Below, in pieces: positions 23,579-35,600 of a stretch of DNA of 64,000 bases. Source of the DNA: Strongylocentrotus droebachiensis (taxonomy: Eukaryota > Echinodermata > Echinoidea > Camarodonta > Strongylocentrotidae); NCBI GenBank assembly GCA_035222895.1, contig JAVYIG010002547.1, positions 176,893 through 240,892 of the forward strand. The letters are read 5' to 3'. The translations under genes and the position numbers were made by a program. The notes below the pieces were generated by a model that worked only from the letters and a program-made list of their open reading frames with translations, had not been told where the DNA came from and did not search any database. Position 1 is the stretch's first letter. Every line of letters begins with the position of its first letter.

Positions 23579-24180
23579 CAGGATAGGCATATCAACCAAA
23601 ACTGGCCTCTGGAAATGGTAAAGTTTGTCATCAAATTCTTCTTGTTATGTACCCTCTCTTCTTGATCGGATTCACCCATCCAGTGAAGGTGTGTCAGTGG
23701 TTCAAAGTTGAACGCACATGCCCATGGCGTCTCCGCCAGGTGTTGATTGAATTGAACCGAGCTACCTTCAATCAATGAAAACTTTCATCAATGGAATGGA
23801 GGGGGATATTAGGAGGATAAATAAGAAATAAAGAAGAGTTTCATAACGGCACTTCCTCTCCCCCTGGCGTCATAATCCCACCTGTCGTATTGGGGTTATT
23901 GAGACATTCTTTAATTTCAGACCTTAAATAACTTAAGGTGACCAATAATGTATCAAGAGACTATTTTCAACATTAGACGTTTTTAGGATCCAAATTATCG
24001 GAGAAATAAAAGAGTCCTCATTACATTTTACATTCATTTACTTGTTTTATAGTCTTTTCTCATGAAATTTTACTTATTTCTTTATCATTTTTTAAAATTG
24101 AGTAGTTTCATTTTTTGTATTTCTTTAATTTCATCTTGTCATATTATCATCATTGTCAATGACTTCAACAAAGTTTTGCA
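23579..24180. other. Intergenic, nothing recognised
   Basis: A 140-codon ORF on the - strand (23353-23775) runs through the homopolymer tract and shows no recognisable domain; it is not called as a gene. Confidence 0.4.
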
Positions 24181-24227
24181 TTTAAATTATTGGCCTCGTT
24201 GGCGGATATCCAAGTTAGATATGAACA
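24181..24227. repeat. Left copy of 46-bp inverted pair
   Basis: Pairs with 28121-28167 in inverted orientation, about three mismatches in 46 bp. The core GCCTCGTTGGCGGATATC is identical. It may be the end of a non-autonomous element of about 4 kb or one of two solo insertions. Confidence 0.7.
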
Positions 24228-25971
24228 AATAAGTGAACGCTATGCATAACCACGACAAATAAATATTCACAAATGAGAAGAGAGAAAGAATGGGAAAATT
24301 AAAAGTATTTATTCCGTTCCAGATAGAATTTTTCTGCAACAGTAGTGTGCTTACCTAGATGTAAAGCAGGCAATGACAACATAATCTCCTAATTTTCATT
24401 AATTATTTGTTCGTTATTTTCAGTATAAAAAATGTCAAAATTCGAGAAATATACACTCTTTTTGTTTAGTGTTGATATTTCACTAATTCCAACTTTATGA
24501 TTACATCCGGTACAAGTGTATCACTGCTTTCAACCAAGTATCTTGGGGATTCTAATCTACTGGTTGATGGCAGCTTCTCAAAATGCTTGCCATTTTAATG
24601 TTCAAAAAGAAATTCACGAAAAATGCGGTTTTTAGTTTAAAATCAACACTTCTCATATTCCAAACTCACAATAGCACCAGTTGCAAGCATCCATACCTTT
24701 CTTATTTAAGTATCTTTGAAAACGAGACTACTTGTTGATATGACAACTTATTAAAACTTTCCTTCAATCTATTGACAGGTTTGTCTTTAGGGCAAGCTAC
24801 CAGATGCATAATATTGCCGAGCTCGTTTGGCTATTTCGATTAGAGGTTTCCAATTTTGAATCATGAGCAAAATCAATCGGAAACTTTCCACTACCTTTTC
24901 GCAGTGTTAGTAACTACAGATCTGATCCGTTAAAGATAGGAACGATATATCACGTATGGTCATTTTCCTCATTACATCTTTCAAGTTCTACCATGTTTAA
25001 TGTTATTGATGAGTTGCACGCTTATTTCGGCGGTACTTTGAACATGTTGGAAGGTTTTCGAAACTGTGATATCTTATCCCAATGGCGGATTCAGGGGCAA
25101 GGGGGTAAGTTCCTCCACTGGCAAAACATAATCTGACATAACTTGAATACAAGCTCACCAAAATAAGAATACGCCTGAATAATAATTATGCCAGCCAGGT
25201 GCTGGGGAGATTTGTTCCCTCTCGGAGGAAATCATGGATGCGCTTCTAAATAATGTATTATAAATTTTTCTCATATTTGAATCTTGTAAACGGAGAAATG
25301 TTCAAATCACTCAATAAAGAAAAAAGTTCAAAATTACATGTTTCTTTTTACTTTGAAGGAAACATTCATTGGTAATTTTTGTTTGAAAGTGGCTGTCACT
25401 TATCTAAATTTTGATTGAGTAAGGGATTGATTGATAGATAGACCTTTGATTTAATAAGAATGATATTTGTGGAGGAATGGCTTACATCTTTAAGGGTGAT
25501 TTCAGTCAAATGGTATCCCTTCACATAGAAAAAAAGAAAACTATATAACGAAAGAGAGAGACGGTAGAGTATTATGAATAAAGGAAGAGATAGAGCGTGA
25601 TGTAAATTCAAAAGTTGACCTCTCTTTATAGGTTACCATAATGAAAAGCGTGTATTTCATTGCATAATACAGCCCATGGTCACCAGTATCATATCAAATA
25701 CTCATTTAATCGGGGCCAGCCAACGGCCTGAATGCAGTTCAACCTGAATGCCTTAAAGGACAAAGCTTTTCAGACGGCAGGGGTCCCCCTTCCTTGTGAT
25801 TGTCTCCTTGTCCAAACTAATTTACCACGTCTTTGTGCCTCCTCGCCTTTCATTTGCCGTCGCCATATTGGGTCTTTTATCCGATGTCGGCCGATTTGGC
25901 GACGTTTATTATTTCAGGTCATTCTTGTGCTTCGATGGCTCGGGAGTGCCTCCGTGAAGGATATCCTCCTT
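24228..25971. other. Intergenic, with GC-richer end
   Basis: Mostly AT-rich. About 25705-25971 is GC-richer and holds an 87-codon ORF (25732-25995) without recognisable domains; a regulatory element is as likely as a coding exon. Confidence 0.4.
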
Positions 25972-26089
25972 GATGGCCAGTGCTATGACCTTTGATTTCT
26001 TATATGAAGGGGAAAAGAGGGTGGACGATGGCCAGTGCTATGACCTTTAATTTCTTATATGAAGGGGAAAAGAGGGTGGACGATGGCCA
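25972..26089. repeat. Tandem duplication, 55-bp unit
   Basis: Two full units start at 25972 and 26027 (GATGGCC) and differ at one base; the start of a third follows at 26082. The near identity implies a recent duplication. Confidence 0.9.
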
Positions 26090-26489
26090 AAGCTAATAGA
26101 TGTATACGTGAAGAACTTGATGGGATAAGGGCTACACTCTGACCACGTCGCTTGTTGTCGTTTTATTTTTAATGTCTCAGATAAAAAGATAATTCGCGTA
26201 AGCTTATGCCGTATCCAACGCAAGGGAAGTAACGGATAGCGAGGATAATTTAACGTCCACTCTGTGATGTTTGTCTCGTTCCACTTAGTGGAAGACAGGT
26301 AGTTACATAGTAATTCAGGTATAACACAGTACCTTTTAGATTATTCAACTTTTCGAAATAAGAGATTTGTTTAAGCCCCTCTACTTCCCTTCCCTTAATG
26401 ATTCAGAAGAGGCACTTTAACATTTGACGACGACGATTTCACTGTGCTATTCGATCATGTAGTTTATTGAATATATTTATAATTTACCG

Positions 26490-27190
26490 GTATGCATTTC
26501 GCTCCAACCCTCTGAAGTTTCGCCACAGTGGGAACAGTGTGTTGAGTTTTTCCACATCGCACATGATCCATATGATAATACTGCGGTACCTGAATTCTGC
26601 TATTCTCCTCATGTCCACACTGTGTCACCCACTCAGTGCAGTGTCTTACAGTGTAAACGCAGTGTTTTCACACTAAGTCGACATTGTGAACACGTTCCAA
26701 TATTCTCTGGTCACAGTGTGGTGTGTGTTTTATGTGATTTTCACTGTGACCAAGGTGACACACTATCTCAAGGTGTGAACACATTTCTTTTTACATTGTC
26801 AGCACAATGAAAAAACGTTTAAACCCACGCTGGGTTTACACAGTGTTCACACATTTTACCGCTAATTACCATGGTGTATCATAAGCAATGCTAAATACAT
26901 GTGAACTCAATGTTTCCGTACAGTCAAAATTGTGAACATGGTACAAAAATCACTCTACGTTCACAATGCGATGCATACACTGCTTTCCCTATTAAACGCA
27001 CAATTTTGTCATACTGTATCACACTGAGAACATAGTGTTTTCAATCACTGTGAACATTTCTCAGACACTGTAATAAAATACAGTGTCATCTGTGTCCTAA
27101 TCCCACGTGTATCAGAATATTTATCATTCAGTGAACTTTTCCTTTTTTTCAAACACTGTGAACATATTCTAGAGCCTGTGGTAATGCCGT
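26490..27190. repeat. Cluster of degenerate CACTGTGAACA motifs
   Basis: About 20 variants of CAC(T/A)GTGAACAC occur in both orientations at irregular spacing of 20-60 bp. Clear examples are near 26618, 26685, 26711, 26742, 26771, 26838, 27046 and 27167. The flanks lack them. Origin is unknown: eroded satellite, element with amplified subterminal motifs, or a binding-site cluster. Confidence 0.7.
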
Positions 27191-27439
27191 GTGTGACTCC
27201 GTCTCCTCTCTAGTAGGGCAAATGGAATGAATATCCCGAATATTGATTCGACTTTATTTCGAATGATCTTCTGGTATCGATTTCCAAGTGAAAGCCCTCT
27301 GGAATACAGGAAATTGAAAAAATGCAATTCAAAAGCATAACTGAAGGTAAACGAACTACTGTTGCAGAACGATTCTATCTGCGAGCGAAAATATACTCAA
27401 TGAAAAGAGGTTTTGAGCATCACAAACATACAAGTTGTA

Positions 27440-27630
27440 GACAAAAAATAAAATGCAATACATTTTCAATAATTCATTGAATTTCCCCCGGTCCCCAACA
27501 GAACAGAAAAAATATGTGTTCCCATGCCTTGAGCAATAATACATGGTCGTACAGAGGATTTTTTATGTTGGGGGCCGGGGTAAAATGCAATGAATTATTG
27601 AAAAATTATTGCATTTTCTTTGTTTGTTTG
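27440..27630. repeat. Small inverted repeat
   Basis: About 58 bp at 27440-27498 is the inverse of 27570-27628, sharing TTCAATAATTCATTG and CCCCGG(T/C)CCCC. The arms are separated by about 70 bp. Confidence 0.7.
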
Positions 27631-27659
27631 TGGGAACTGTCCCCTACCCTAGCCCCCGA

Positions 27660-27830
27660 TGCGTACAGTCATGGTTCAGTGGTCAAGCAATTGCCTCGTA
27701 ACTGTGAGGCCCCAGGATGAAAACCGTGTCGATGTGCAAATTATTAGTGCCCTTTTGTGGGGCATTAATCCTCATTACTGTCATTTATGACTTAAGGGCG
27801 TATGTCCCCTAGTTGATGAGCATAGTAGCA
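27660..27830 (+). mobile_element. tRNA-derived SINE
   Basis: The tRNA-like head (GGTTCAGTGGTCAAGCAATTG, then CTCGTAACTGTGAGGCCCC) has a degenerate box B. The tail AGTGCCCTTTTG, ATTAATCCTCATTACTG and GTATGTCCCCTAGTTGATGA matches the tail of the SINE at 20160-20455. Confidence 0.7.
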
Positions 27831-28029
27831 TACACATGCTTTAGGGATGAATATTTTAACACTGGCAAATTATTATTCAATAAAATCTGAGAATGTATAC
27901 TATTATCTAGATCTATTAATAATAAATAATTTTCAAAATAATTCCATAAATTGGGGTAAAAACAAAATATTTCAACTATATGAGCGACAGTGTATATCCT
28001 TTATATTCATCTTTCTTCCTCTCCCTTCC

Positions 28030-28030
<1 letters not shown>

Positions 28031-28066
<36 letters not shown>
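28031..28066. repeat. CT microsatellite
   Basis: About 34 bp of uninterrupted (CT)n. Confidence 0.9.
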
Positions 28067-28067
<1 letters not shown>

Positions 28068-28120
28068 TCTCATTTTTTGCAGTTTTGGGGGTGGTGGTTA
28101 TGCCCAGCGCTCACCGATTA

Positions 28121-28167
28121 GTTCATATCTAACTTAGATATCCGCCAACGAGGCTAATAACTTAAAT
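28121..28167. repeat. Right copy of 46-bp inverted pair
   Basis: Inverse of 24181-24227. It contains an almost perfect palindrome, ATATCTAACTTAGATAT. Confidence 0.7.
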
Positions 28168-28247
28168 CGCCACTATGTAGAAATGTATGGGATCATAAAA
28201 CAGGAAGGACTTGTTGAACAATGTTTCCAGTTCTACAAATCTGATAT

Positions 28248-28584
28248 ACATGTGTTATCAGTGTATTATATGGTGTAATATTAAAGACCTAAACAAAAAT
28301 TGCGCTTCAAAATGATCATGAAGTGCTTAATAAAGTAAAATCTTTGAGTGACCGGTTTTACCATACTCATTTTTCCTTTAAGACGGTAGTGTTATAAAAG
28401 CCGTTGAGAAAACGGTTTGTGAAATTTATAATTTCAATCATAAATATCTTGATAATCAGACAGGCTTTCGGCTTGTAAGAGTCATGGGATTCCTGACTGA
28501 CCTAAAGGTTTAGAATTATGATTGCACCATGAGCTAAATCCAGGGTTTTTTTTAATCTGAGGCAAAGATACCCAATCCCTTTAA
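28248..28584 (-). mobile_element. Dispersed repeat with TTAAAGGG end
   Basis: Homologous along about 340 bp, in the opposite orientation, to 31033-31384. Shared runs include GAGTGACCGGTTTT, GATTTAGCTCATG and GGGATTGGGTA. One end is TTAAAGGGATTGGG; no inverted partner was found at the other end. Confidence 0.8.
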
Positions 28585-29060
28585 AGGATCTTTAGCTTCT
28601 AATAAAGAATAATTGCAAAACATCCTGATCATGCATAAAGCTCTCTCATACTCATAGTGCTATCTCTAATCCATATAAAGGGTCATTACAATGATTCGGG
28701 ATTTATCCGGTAATAAATAGACAGGCATCGGAATTACAGACAAATTGTCAACACAGACGGCTGATAATCGCTCGCTAGTCCCAATTAGCGGGCAAATTAA
28801 CTTTTAATAAGGTCACGGCCAATCCAGCGTGTATAATTCACAAACAAATCGTAGCATAACTTGGTCTGATCTGATGACGGGTGCTCTTTTGACTCGCTGG
28901 GGATGTCATGACGACGGCGGGAAGTTTTGATCTGGGTAGGGTTAAAGGATCTGTTAAGGGGCCAGAGATAGATTATGGGAGCTATAAAACGTAAAAGCAA
29001 ATGTAAAATATTTTGCAGTATACCCTACATGTATTATTAAACTTCTGAAGTATATCTTTA
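28585..29060. other. Intergenic, nothing firm
   Basis: About 28790-28990 is GC-richer and free of repeats; nothing else stands out. Confidence 0.4.
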
Positions 29061-29232
29061 TATCGAAAATAATATCGCTAGTGATATTCGTTTGTGTCGC
29101 AATGTGGTCAATAAGGAATCTAAAAGTTCACGACGTTTCGTACGCATCTGCAATACTTCGTCTGGTGATAATAACTCCTTATTGACCACATTGCGAGACA
29201 AACGAATATCACTAGCGATATTATTTTCGATA
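29061..29232. repeat. Near-perfect 57-bp hairpin
   Basis: Arms 29061-29117 and 29176-29232 are inverse copies with one mismatch in 57, separated by 58 bp. The loop contains ACGACGTTTCGTACGCATC. No coding or known repeat family was recognised. Confidence 0.9.
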
Positions 29233-29327
29233 CTATATCCGCAATGAGTAATATATTTAGCATTATATCTTTATAGTGATAACATTCTCTTTTGGTTGTG
29301 TAGCATCATCATGATCGCTGATAATCA

Positions 29328-29575
29328 TTTCCTCTCTCTCTCTCTCTCTCGCTCTATCTGTTATCTTCATAATGTTGCATGCCCCTTCCGTAATCCATGT
29401 ATGTCTTTCCCTCAAGCTCTCTCTCCCTCTCTTTCTCTCTCTCTCACCATCTAAATTTGTTCTCTGGCTCTCTCTTTCTCTTTTCTCATTTTTTTTCATT
29501 TTCTTTGTACATTTCATCTTGCATTTTTGTATGTACTTACACGAATGCATAATTTAAAAAGTCTTATTTATGTCA

Positions 29576-29626
<51 letters not shown>

Positions 29627-29667
29627 TCCCCCTTCTTCTCCTCCTCTTCCTCTCATATCTCTCCCTC

Positions 29668-29707
<40 letters not shown>
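29328..29707. repeat. CT microsatellite cluster with poly(C)
   Basis: (CT)n runs lie near 29333-29354, 29579-29614 and 29681-29706, with a 13-base C run at about 29667-29679. ORFs of Leu/Ser or Arg/Glu composition across it are spurious. Confidence 0.9.
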
Positions 29708-29709
<2 letters not shown>

Positions 29710-31032
29710 CCCTCTTACCCCATCCTCTCCTTTATTTTTCCATCAACATCGATGGCTTTGATTCAATATGATTTGTATCTATTCAGACCAATCGCTATTT
29801 TCTCGACATTAACATTTAATCGTAATAACCTCTAACATGGATCATAAGTCAAGTAGGCGTCTACGACCAACAGGTTGCCCTCTCATTCTCCTTAAATCTC
29901 AGCTATCCCACTCGAAAATGGCCGGACTCGTACCAAAACACCCCCTAGGGTGTGCGGCGAAAAACACCACAAATCAATATCGAATGTTTGTGGCGTCGTC
30001 ATCCTTTTTATGTTATTCGATCGAGGGATTCCCTCTGCAGTGATCTTCGGATGCGGCGGCGGCGTTCACCAGCCGTGAAAGTCGAACATGCTCCCGGCAG
30101 CGTTGATGTTCGAATAATCACGGGAATGATATCATAGTGTGGGTGGGATGATGTCTGAGAAGTGCATCGTCGGGACCGCATTTTGCAGCTCTGCTGACCC
30201 GGCGAGAGGCCAGTGACCTCAGAAGCAAAGTGTCCCGGTTAACGCCACTTATCTTCACTTTTCGATGGTCCTCGTCTCGTCAAAGTTTAGCTTTCCCGTG
30301 GCCTGTTCAGACTCAAAGAAAGTGCCAAACTCGAAATATAAAAAAAAATCGTATTTATAGAAGGAAAACAAATCATCGTACATTGAAAGGGGCACACACT
30401 TAATAACGGCATGATCGTGTAAAAAAACTAGTTTTAAAGAGGTCTGTTGTCAAATTAGCTGGCCAGTCTTCAAAGATAACCCCCGCCCAATTCTTTAATT
30501 TTCGTATGATACGGCGCTTAGACTAGAACGGGACCCTGATTCACTATTGAGTTTTCATTCTAAACGATGCTCAGACATGACTGTCATGACTGTTGCCAAA
30601 TGTCGGCTTCTCTGTACGGCGTTTAGTTATACTACGGTCGAAGTTTTGCAGTCTGAACGGGAGTGGTTGGTGGTGGGAGGGGGGGGGGGGGGTAACTGAA
30701 CATAGATCGCCCCACTCCTACTCGTTATGTATACAGATTAACAAAATGTCAAATGTTCTCGAGTCACGACCGTGCTCTTTAGAAGAGTTATTTGATTTCG
30801 CACGATAACATGGCGGGCCTCAAATGGGTTAAGAGTTCATCTTTCTCGTGTAGCAAAGAAATTGACATTTGTCCGTCATGAAATTGTGGCACTTTAGATG
30901 ACAGTTTGGCAATTTGAAGGGACATTGAACCTTTTTAAAGACTGATATTCTCTCTTGTGAAAAAATATTTATCACTTCTATATAATTCTGCCCATTTGGT
31001 ATCGCAGGTGTCGAATAAATTTTAATTTGTTG
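29708..31032. other. Intergenic with GC-richer block
   Basis: About 29890-30320 is unusually GC-rich and repeat-free (for example GCGGCGGCGGCG near 30053) and may be regulatory. A run of about 14 G lies near 30678. No coding gene is supported. Confidence 0.4.
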
Positions 31033-31384
31033 TAATGCTCTCATTAAAGGGATTGGGTAACTTTGTCTCCGATTCTGAAACAAAATCCTGGATTTAGCTC
31101 ATGCTGCAATGATAAGTATAAACCTTTAGGTCAGTAGGGAACCCATGACTTTTACATGCCGATCTCCTGTCTGATTATGAAGAAAAATATGTTTGAAAAT
31201 CGAAATCAAATTCTGCGTTTTCTTTACGGTTTTCTTAACACTAAAGTCTATAGGGAAAAACGAGTATGGTCAAAACCGGTCACTCAAAGGTTTTTACTCT
31301 TTTGAGGCACTTCTTGATCATTTGGAAGCGCAATTTTAGGGGGAATTCAATATTACACCATATCACAGACACTAATAACACGTA
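31033..31384 (+). mobile_element. Dispersed repeat with TTAAAGGG end
   Basis: Homologous in inverse orientation to 28248-28584. Begins TTAAAGGGATTGGG. The 84-codon ORF on the opposite strand is a by-product. Confidence 0.8.
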
Positions 31385-31854
31385 GGGCCATGCATCTCAG
31401 ATATTAAATTGTTAAACGATGCTTTTAAGGATCGGCTTTTGCATTCATCTTGTTGAAGGCGGTCAGAGAGAGTCTTTGACGCCGTCTTATAAACAACTGA
31501 GACTGATCCGAATCAATCGAAATCTGATATCAAGTCAAAATTAGTACTCAGAGCTAGGAGATCGCAAATTTTCTCTCGTTATTACAACGCTTGTGTATAA
31601 TGACGACCCATGATATTAATAAACTGTATTCGAGACTATGTTGATCGGCGGTCAGATGGGGGGAATTCTTGAAACGCAAAAGACATTATAATCATTGGGA
31701 AAATTGCGTCTCGGAATTTGAGTTTTAAAAAGATTATAACCAATCTCATGGATTCACATCAAAAGCAACAACAACTAAATAATACAATTGGTCGGACTCA
31801 AATTACATGTAAATTGTCCAATTGCTGAGTAGGCCTATTTGACTAAAGCCCGTT

Positions 31855-32060
31855 GAAAATGAGGCGTCATTTATTGGCGTAGGACTACGTCATCAACTGA
31901 CACAGTGTTTGACGCTCCATGTCATAAAAAAGGTAAATACGAAATGAATATTGCAAACCTTGTTTTGGATTCATGGCGCACTCGCTAATTTGCCTTCATA
32001 GGGTGATTAGCGTATAATTGCAATCGAAATAACGAATTGTTTGAATGCAATAAACGTAAG
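31855..32060 (+). repeat. Dispersed repeat, GCGTCATTTNNTGGCG family
   Basis: Homologous to about 35405-35600: both contain GCGTCATTT, then GACGTAGGACT or GGCGTAGGACT, then TTTGACGC, then GGATT(C/A)(A/C)TGGCGCA, and a GCCTTNATAGG further on. Confidence 0.65.
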
Positions 32061-32434
32061 TGTCGAGCCGAACGAGTATCTCAAACTGAAATAAACATAG
32101 CAATTACAATTTCATTAGGGAGAAAAAGGGGTATACATTTTTCACATTAACAATAAAACTCTCATGATTTATACAGAATTAGGTTACACATGAGTGATTT
32201 TTAGATAATTTTTTATTTCCGCTTTTTAAGACACAATTGAATCGTATAACTCCGATATAAAAACAAACATGTTGTTTAATAAGGCCTTTGAGTGGCAGAA
32301 CTAGATGTTTCTGGAGTATGAGCAAATATCTAGGCTTTCTGGTATAGAAATCCAATTACAGCAAAGGTCGAACAGGGAATGTAAATTACTAAAAGACATT
32401 CGAGACATTTTGCATTTTAGAATAGATTTCACAA

Positions 32435-32757
32435 AATCAAGTGTACTACATCTTTTTGAGGAAATATTTAAAACAGTTTATACAATTTTAACCCAACCTT
32501 GGCCTAGATTTTTTTTAATTCGTATTGAAGCAAAATAATACTTCTTTTTTCTTCACATTGATCGCTTTATATCAATATCTACAATAATACTCCAAATCAA
32601 GTTTCAGTAAATAATTTTTGGGGAAAATTCCAAATGGTTACAAAATGTTAACACGACAATGGCCTGGATTTTTTTATTTTGTTTTAGTGCCCACAAACAT
32701 AATTTTCCTTCTCCATATTTATTGCTTTATTTCAATATCTATATATATAACAATAAA
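32435..32757. repeat. Diverged tandem duplication, 160-bp unit
   Basis: GGCCT(A/G)GATTTTTTT recurs at 32501 and 32661; ATATCAATATCTA and TTTCAATATCTA follow in each unit. Units are AT-rich and strongly diverged. Confidence 0.65.
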
Positions 32758-33520
32758 GACGGTGTTTAATACGAGGTAACATATGCCTTCAAAAATTTGT
32801 TGATAGTGTTCGTTACATATAGGATTACAGGAGGTTTAAGAATAATGTTTTATATGTAGGCGGTGTTTTTCTAAATGCTTCTTAATGCTTGTCATTCCTT
32901 TTCAAATGGTTTATTTAAACACTTTCCTCGCGGCCGCAAGGCCGAATTGCTTACAATAACTAAAATAACCCCTTCCGCCCGCCCCCTCCCTCCATCACAA
33001 GATAGTGAATTATCATAACAAATTATAATCATACAGGTATAGAGAGTGAAGCGCGATTCGTGTCAAAAATGAGTATGTTATCATGCGATTTGGGCTTATA
33101 TAATCAATGGGATAATTTCAAAAGGTTTTGGTATTGATGAAATGAAAGACCGCATTGCTTGTAGCACATCCAACGCTACACAATGACCATTAAAGTTCAT
33201 TTTCCTTTTATGTATGTGGGTTTCGAATGGAAAGAAACATTGACTTCTTGTTTAGATTACTTGAAACATTTTTAAAACAAGGTGAAATGCATCGAATTAT
33301 TTCCATTTATATATCGAATGTGTGGCATTTCTCAATTACATATTGATTATATATCTCTCAACTTCTTGAAATTATTTCTTATAATATTTGACTAAAGAAT
33401 TGTATTTAAAAGTCAGAAAGAGAAATTATGAACACATTTTCAAAAGGCTTAACAAATAATGTTGGAACACATCGACTTTCATAACCTAGACTGAGTTTAG
33501 GATGACCTTTTGCCTTTGTT
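32758..33520. other. Intergenic, nothing recognised
   Basis: AT-rich, with no supported feature. Confidence 0.5.
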
Positions 33521-33600
33521 TTAATAATAATAAAAAATAATAGGCATTTCTATAGCGCCGTCTATCTAGAAATTCTATTCCGAGGCGCATTTATTATTAA
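33521..33600 (-). mobile_element. SINE-type 3' tail fragment
   Basis: TAATAATAATAA leads into GGCATTTCTATAGCGCC and GAGGCGC. Similar ATT-repeat plus TATAGCGC-like tails occur at 39375-39418 and 52335-52400, the last attached to a recognisable tRNA head. Confidence 0.55.
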
Positions 33601-34307
33601 TCTCGTAATGTTTGAAATAGTCGTTGTCAATAATAGTGTTTTTGTTCCATGAGTCATCTTAGTCAGGGACAGATATACCCTTGGGTTGTTAATGAACATC
33701 ATTCTATTCCTGTGGGGACCGATTCGATATGTTAGTTCTTGAACAAATGCGGTCACGATAATATTATACTGCTACAAGTTACATTGCTATACTGTGTATC
33801 ATGTTGTTTTGTTGGGATAACAGAATCAATTCAAATAAAGCTTGCAGCGATGAATAGTGATGTTATTGACTTTTTACTAGCTCACGAACCCCCCCCCCCT
33901 CCACCTTTTTGTATTTACATGTCTCACCAGATTACGTTTATGTTGGCCGTGAGACATCACGTGAAGCGTTTTTGAACATTGCTTCTGCATCGATCGTCAT
34001 TATGTATTGTCGTCTACCTCCAAACGTTCTCATGAGAAAAAAAAGGATGATACGTGTATATCTTTCCTCGGAAATTCAGTCCGTGGGTTTGGTTTCTTTG
34101 TTGTGTGTAGCCCGTGTCTATGTTACAAGGCCTCAGAGTTTTAATGCATTCAATGCAACAGTAAACAATGAAACTTAACATTTTAAATGTCACCCCCATA
34201 GTTTGGTTCCCCGGACCTCCTTCTAAGCTTGTGACGATACACCATTGATTTTTTGCAATCACTTTTTTTAAAGTCAATCTCACGTTGCGCATCAAATGCC
34301 ACACTAT

Positions 34308-34449
34308 GGGGGCGTTTCACAAAATTTGTCATGAGTGACACATTACAGTTTTTGTTATAAGCTACTGAAATCTTTGCTTCTGATTGCAGCAGATTTATCA
34401 CTGAGTTTTGTCATTTGTCATTCAAAAAAGGCTTTGTGAAACGACCCCC
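34308..34449. mobile_element. 142-bp MITE (GTTTCACAAA ends)
   Basis: Ends GGGGGCGTTTCACAAA and inverse TTTGTGAAACGACCCCC. Non-coding interior. Belongs with the element at 10969-11268 by its ends. Confidence 0.8.
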
Positions 34450-34624
34450 ATGTCACTCCATTGTACACGAAGCATAATTTCAGTTGCGATATTACCTGCA
34501 TGCGCTAATAACGCCTCAATGTGAGGGTTGTGAATTATGACCTACGCCAGTAAGGAAAATCTGTGTTTTCACTGTTTTCTTTGCAATCATTTTTTGCATG
34601 ATATCACCCTCTTATGGTTCGCCA

Positions 34625-34730
34625 AAGGCAGAACTAATCACTGACGCAGTGCTACGTCAGGCCAATGACGCCTTGTGTTCAATGCGCATTACAATCTCAC
34701 TGTCCATTAGATGTAGGGAATGTGTGGCGT
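34625..34730 (-). repeat. Dispersed repeat, inverse copy of 35405 family
   Basis: GACGCAGTGCTACGTCAGGCC and AATGACGCC are the inverse of the GCGTCATTTGCTGACGTAGG core at 35405. With 35405-35600 it forms an inverted pair about 700 bp apart. Confidence 0.5.
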
Positions 34731-35404
34731 CTCTGAGTGGAATGAGATGTCTGAAGATAACCGTGGTCTCGAAATCGAAAGGAAAAAGCATCGATGCTTA
34801 CAAGAAGTAGACAAGAAAATAAAGTCGTTGAACTTCATCAGGAATGACATTTACTGTGATTTAAGCTCACTCGGCGAAGAAGATATCCAACAGATTAGAA
34901 GTAGATAGAGGCCTCGCGACGACCTTATGTGTAAATTTCTGTGATGGATCAATTCATAGAATGTTTTATTGCTTTCTACATGGGTCCATGCCATGTGAAC
35001 TGTGTCCTGGCATTTCGATAATTTTGGAACATGGCCCCGAAGGTATCGGGAAGACATGAGACTAGCTTAATGAAAGAGTGGGGGCTTTTCGAGATTAAAT
35101 TATGGATGAGAACTGACGCGTATCCACGACCAGGGTTGAATGTCCGAGCGTAGGGGTTTCCAGATTTCGCTCTTCAATTTTGACTCATTAAAAATGTTCT
35201 TATATCACATGTTACAAAGACAAGCAACGGTAATGATGTCGAGAAGTAACTTGAAAATATTAACAGTGAAGAGACTGAATATATATCGACGCAATAAGTC
35301 TGGGAAAATTTCTTCAAGGGTTTGATTGAACAAATATTTGACGCAAGTAATGACGCTATCGGAATGACGCCTCGATAGCAACGCGCATTATGCCAGTTGT
35401 ACAC

Positions 35405-35600
35405 GGTGCGTCATTTGCTGACGTAGGACTGCGGTAGCGTCGTGGTGCCGTCTTGGGACTATCTTTGACGCACCAAGCAACGGTGACATTATACTCAAAC
35501 TATAATTATGCAAATTTAACATTGCAAATAGTACGTTGGATTACTGGCGCATTCGCCAATTGCCTTTATAGGCTTCATTACGTATGTAATAGCGCAATCC
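35405..35600 (+). repeat. Dispersed repeat, GCGTCATTTGCTGACG family
   Basis: Homologous to 31855-32060 and, inverted, to 34625-34730. The core GTCAGCAAATGACGC (inverse strand) also occurs in the tandem units at 42856-43262. Confidence 0.6.

Noticed and set aside
23353-23775. 140-codon ORF on the - strand, considered as the missing histone gene
   Set aside because: It spans a C16A19 tract, giving poly-Phe and poly-Gly, and contains no histone-fold sequence or histone C-terminus.
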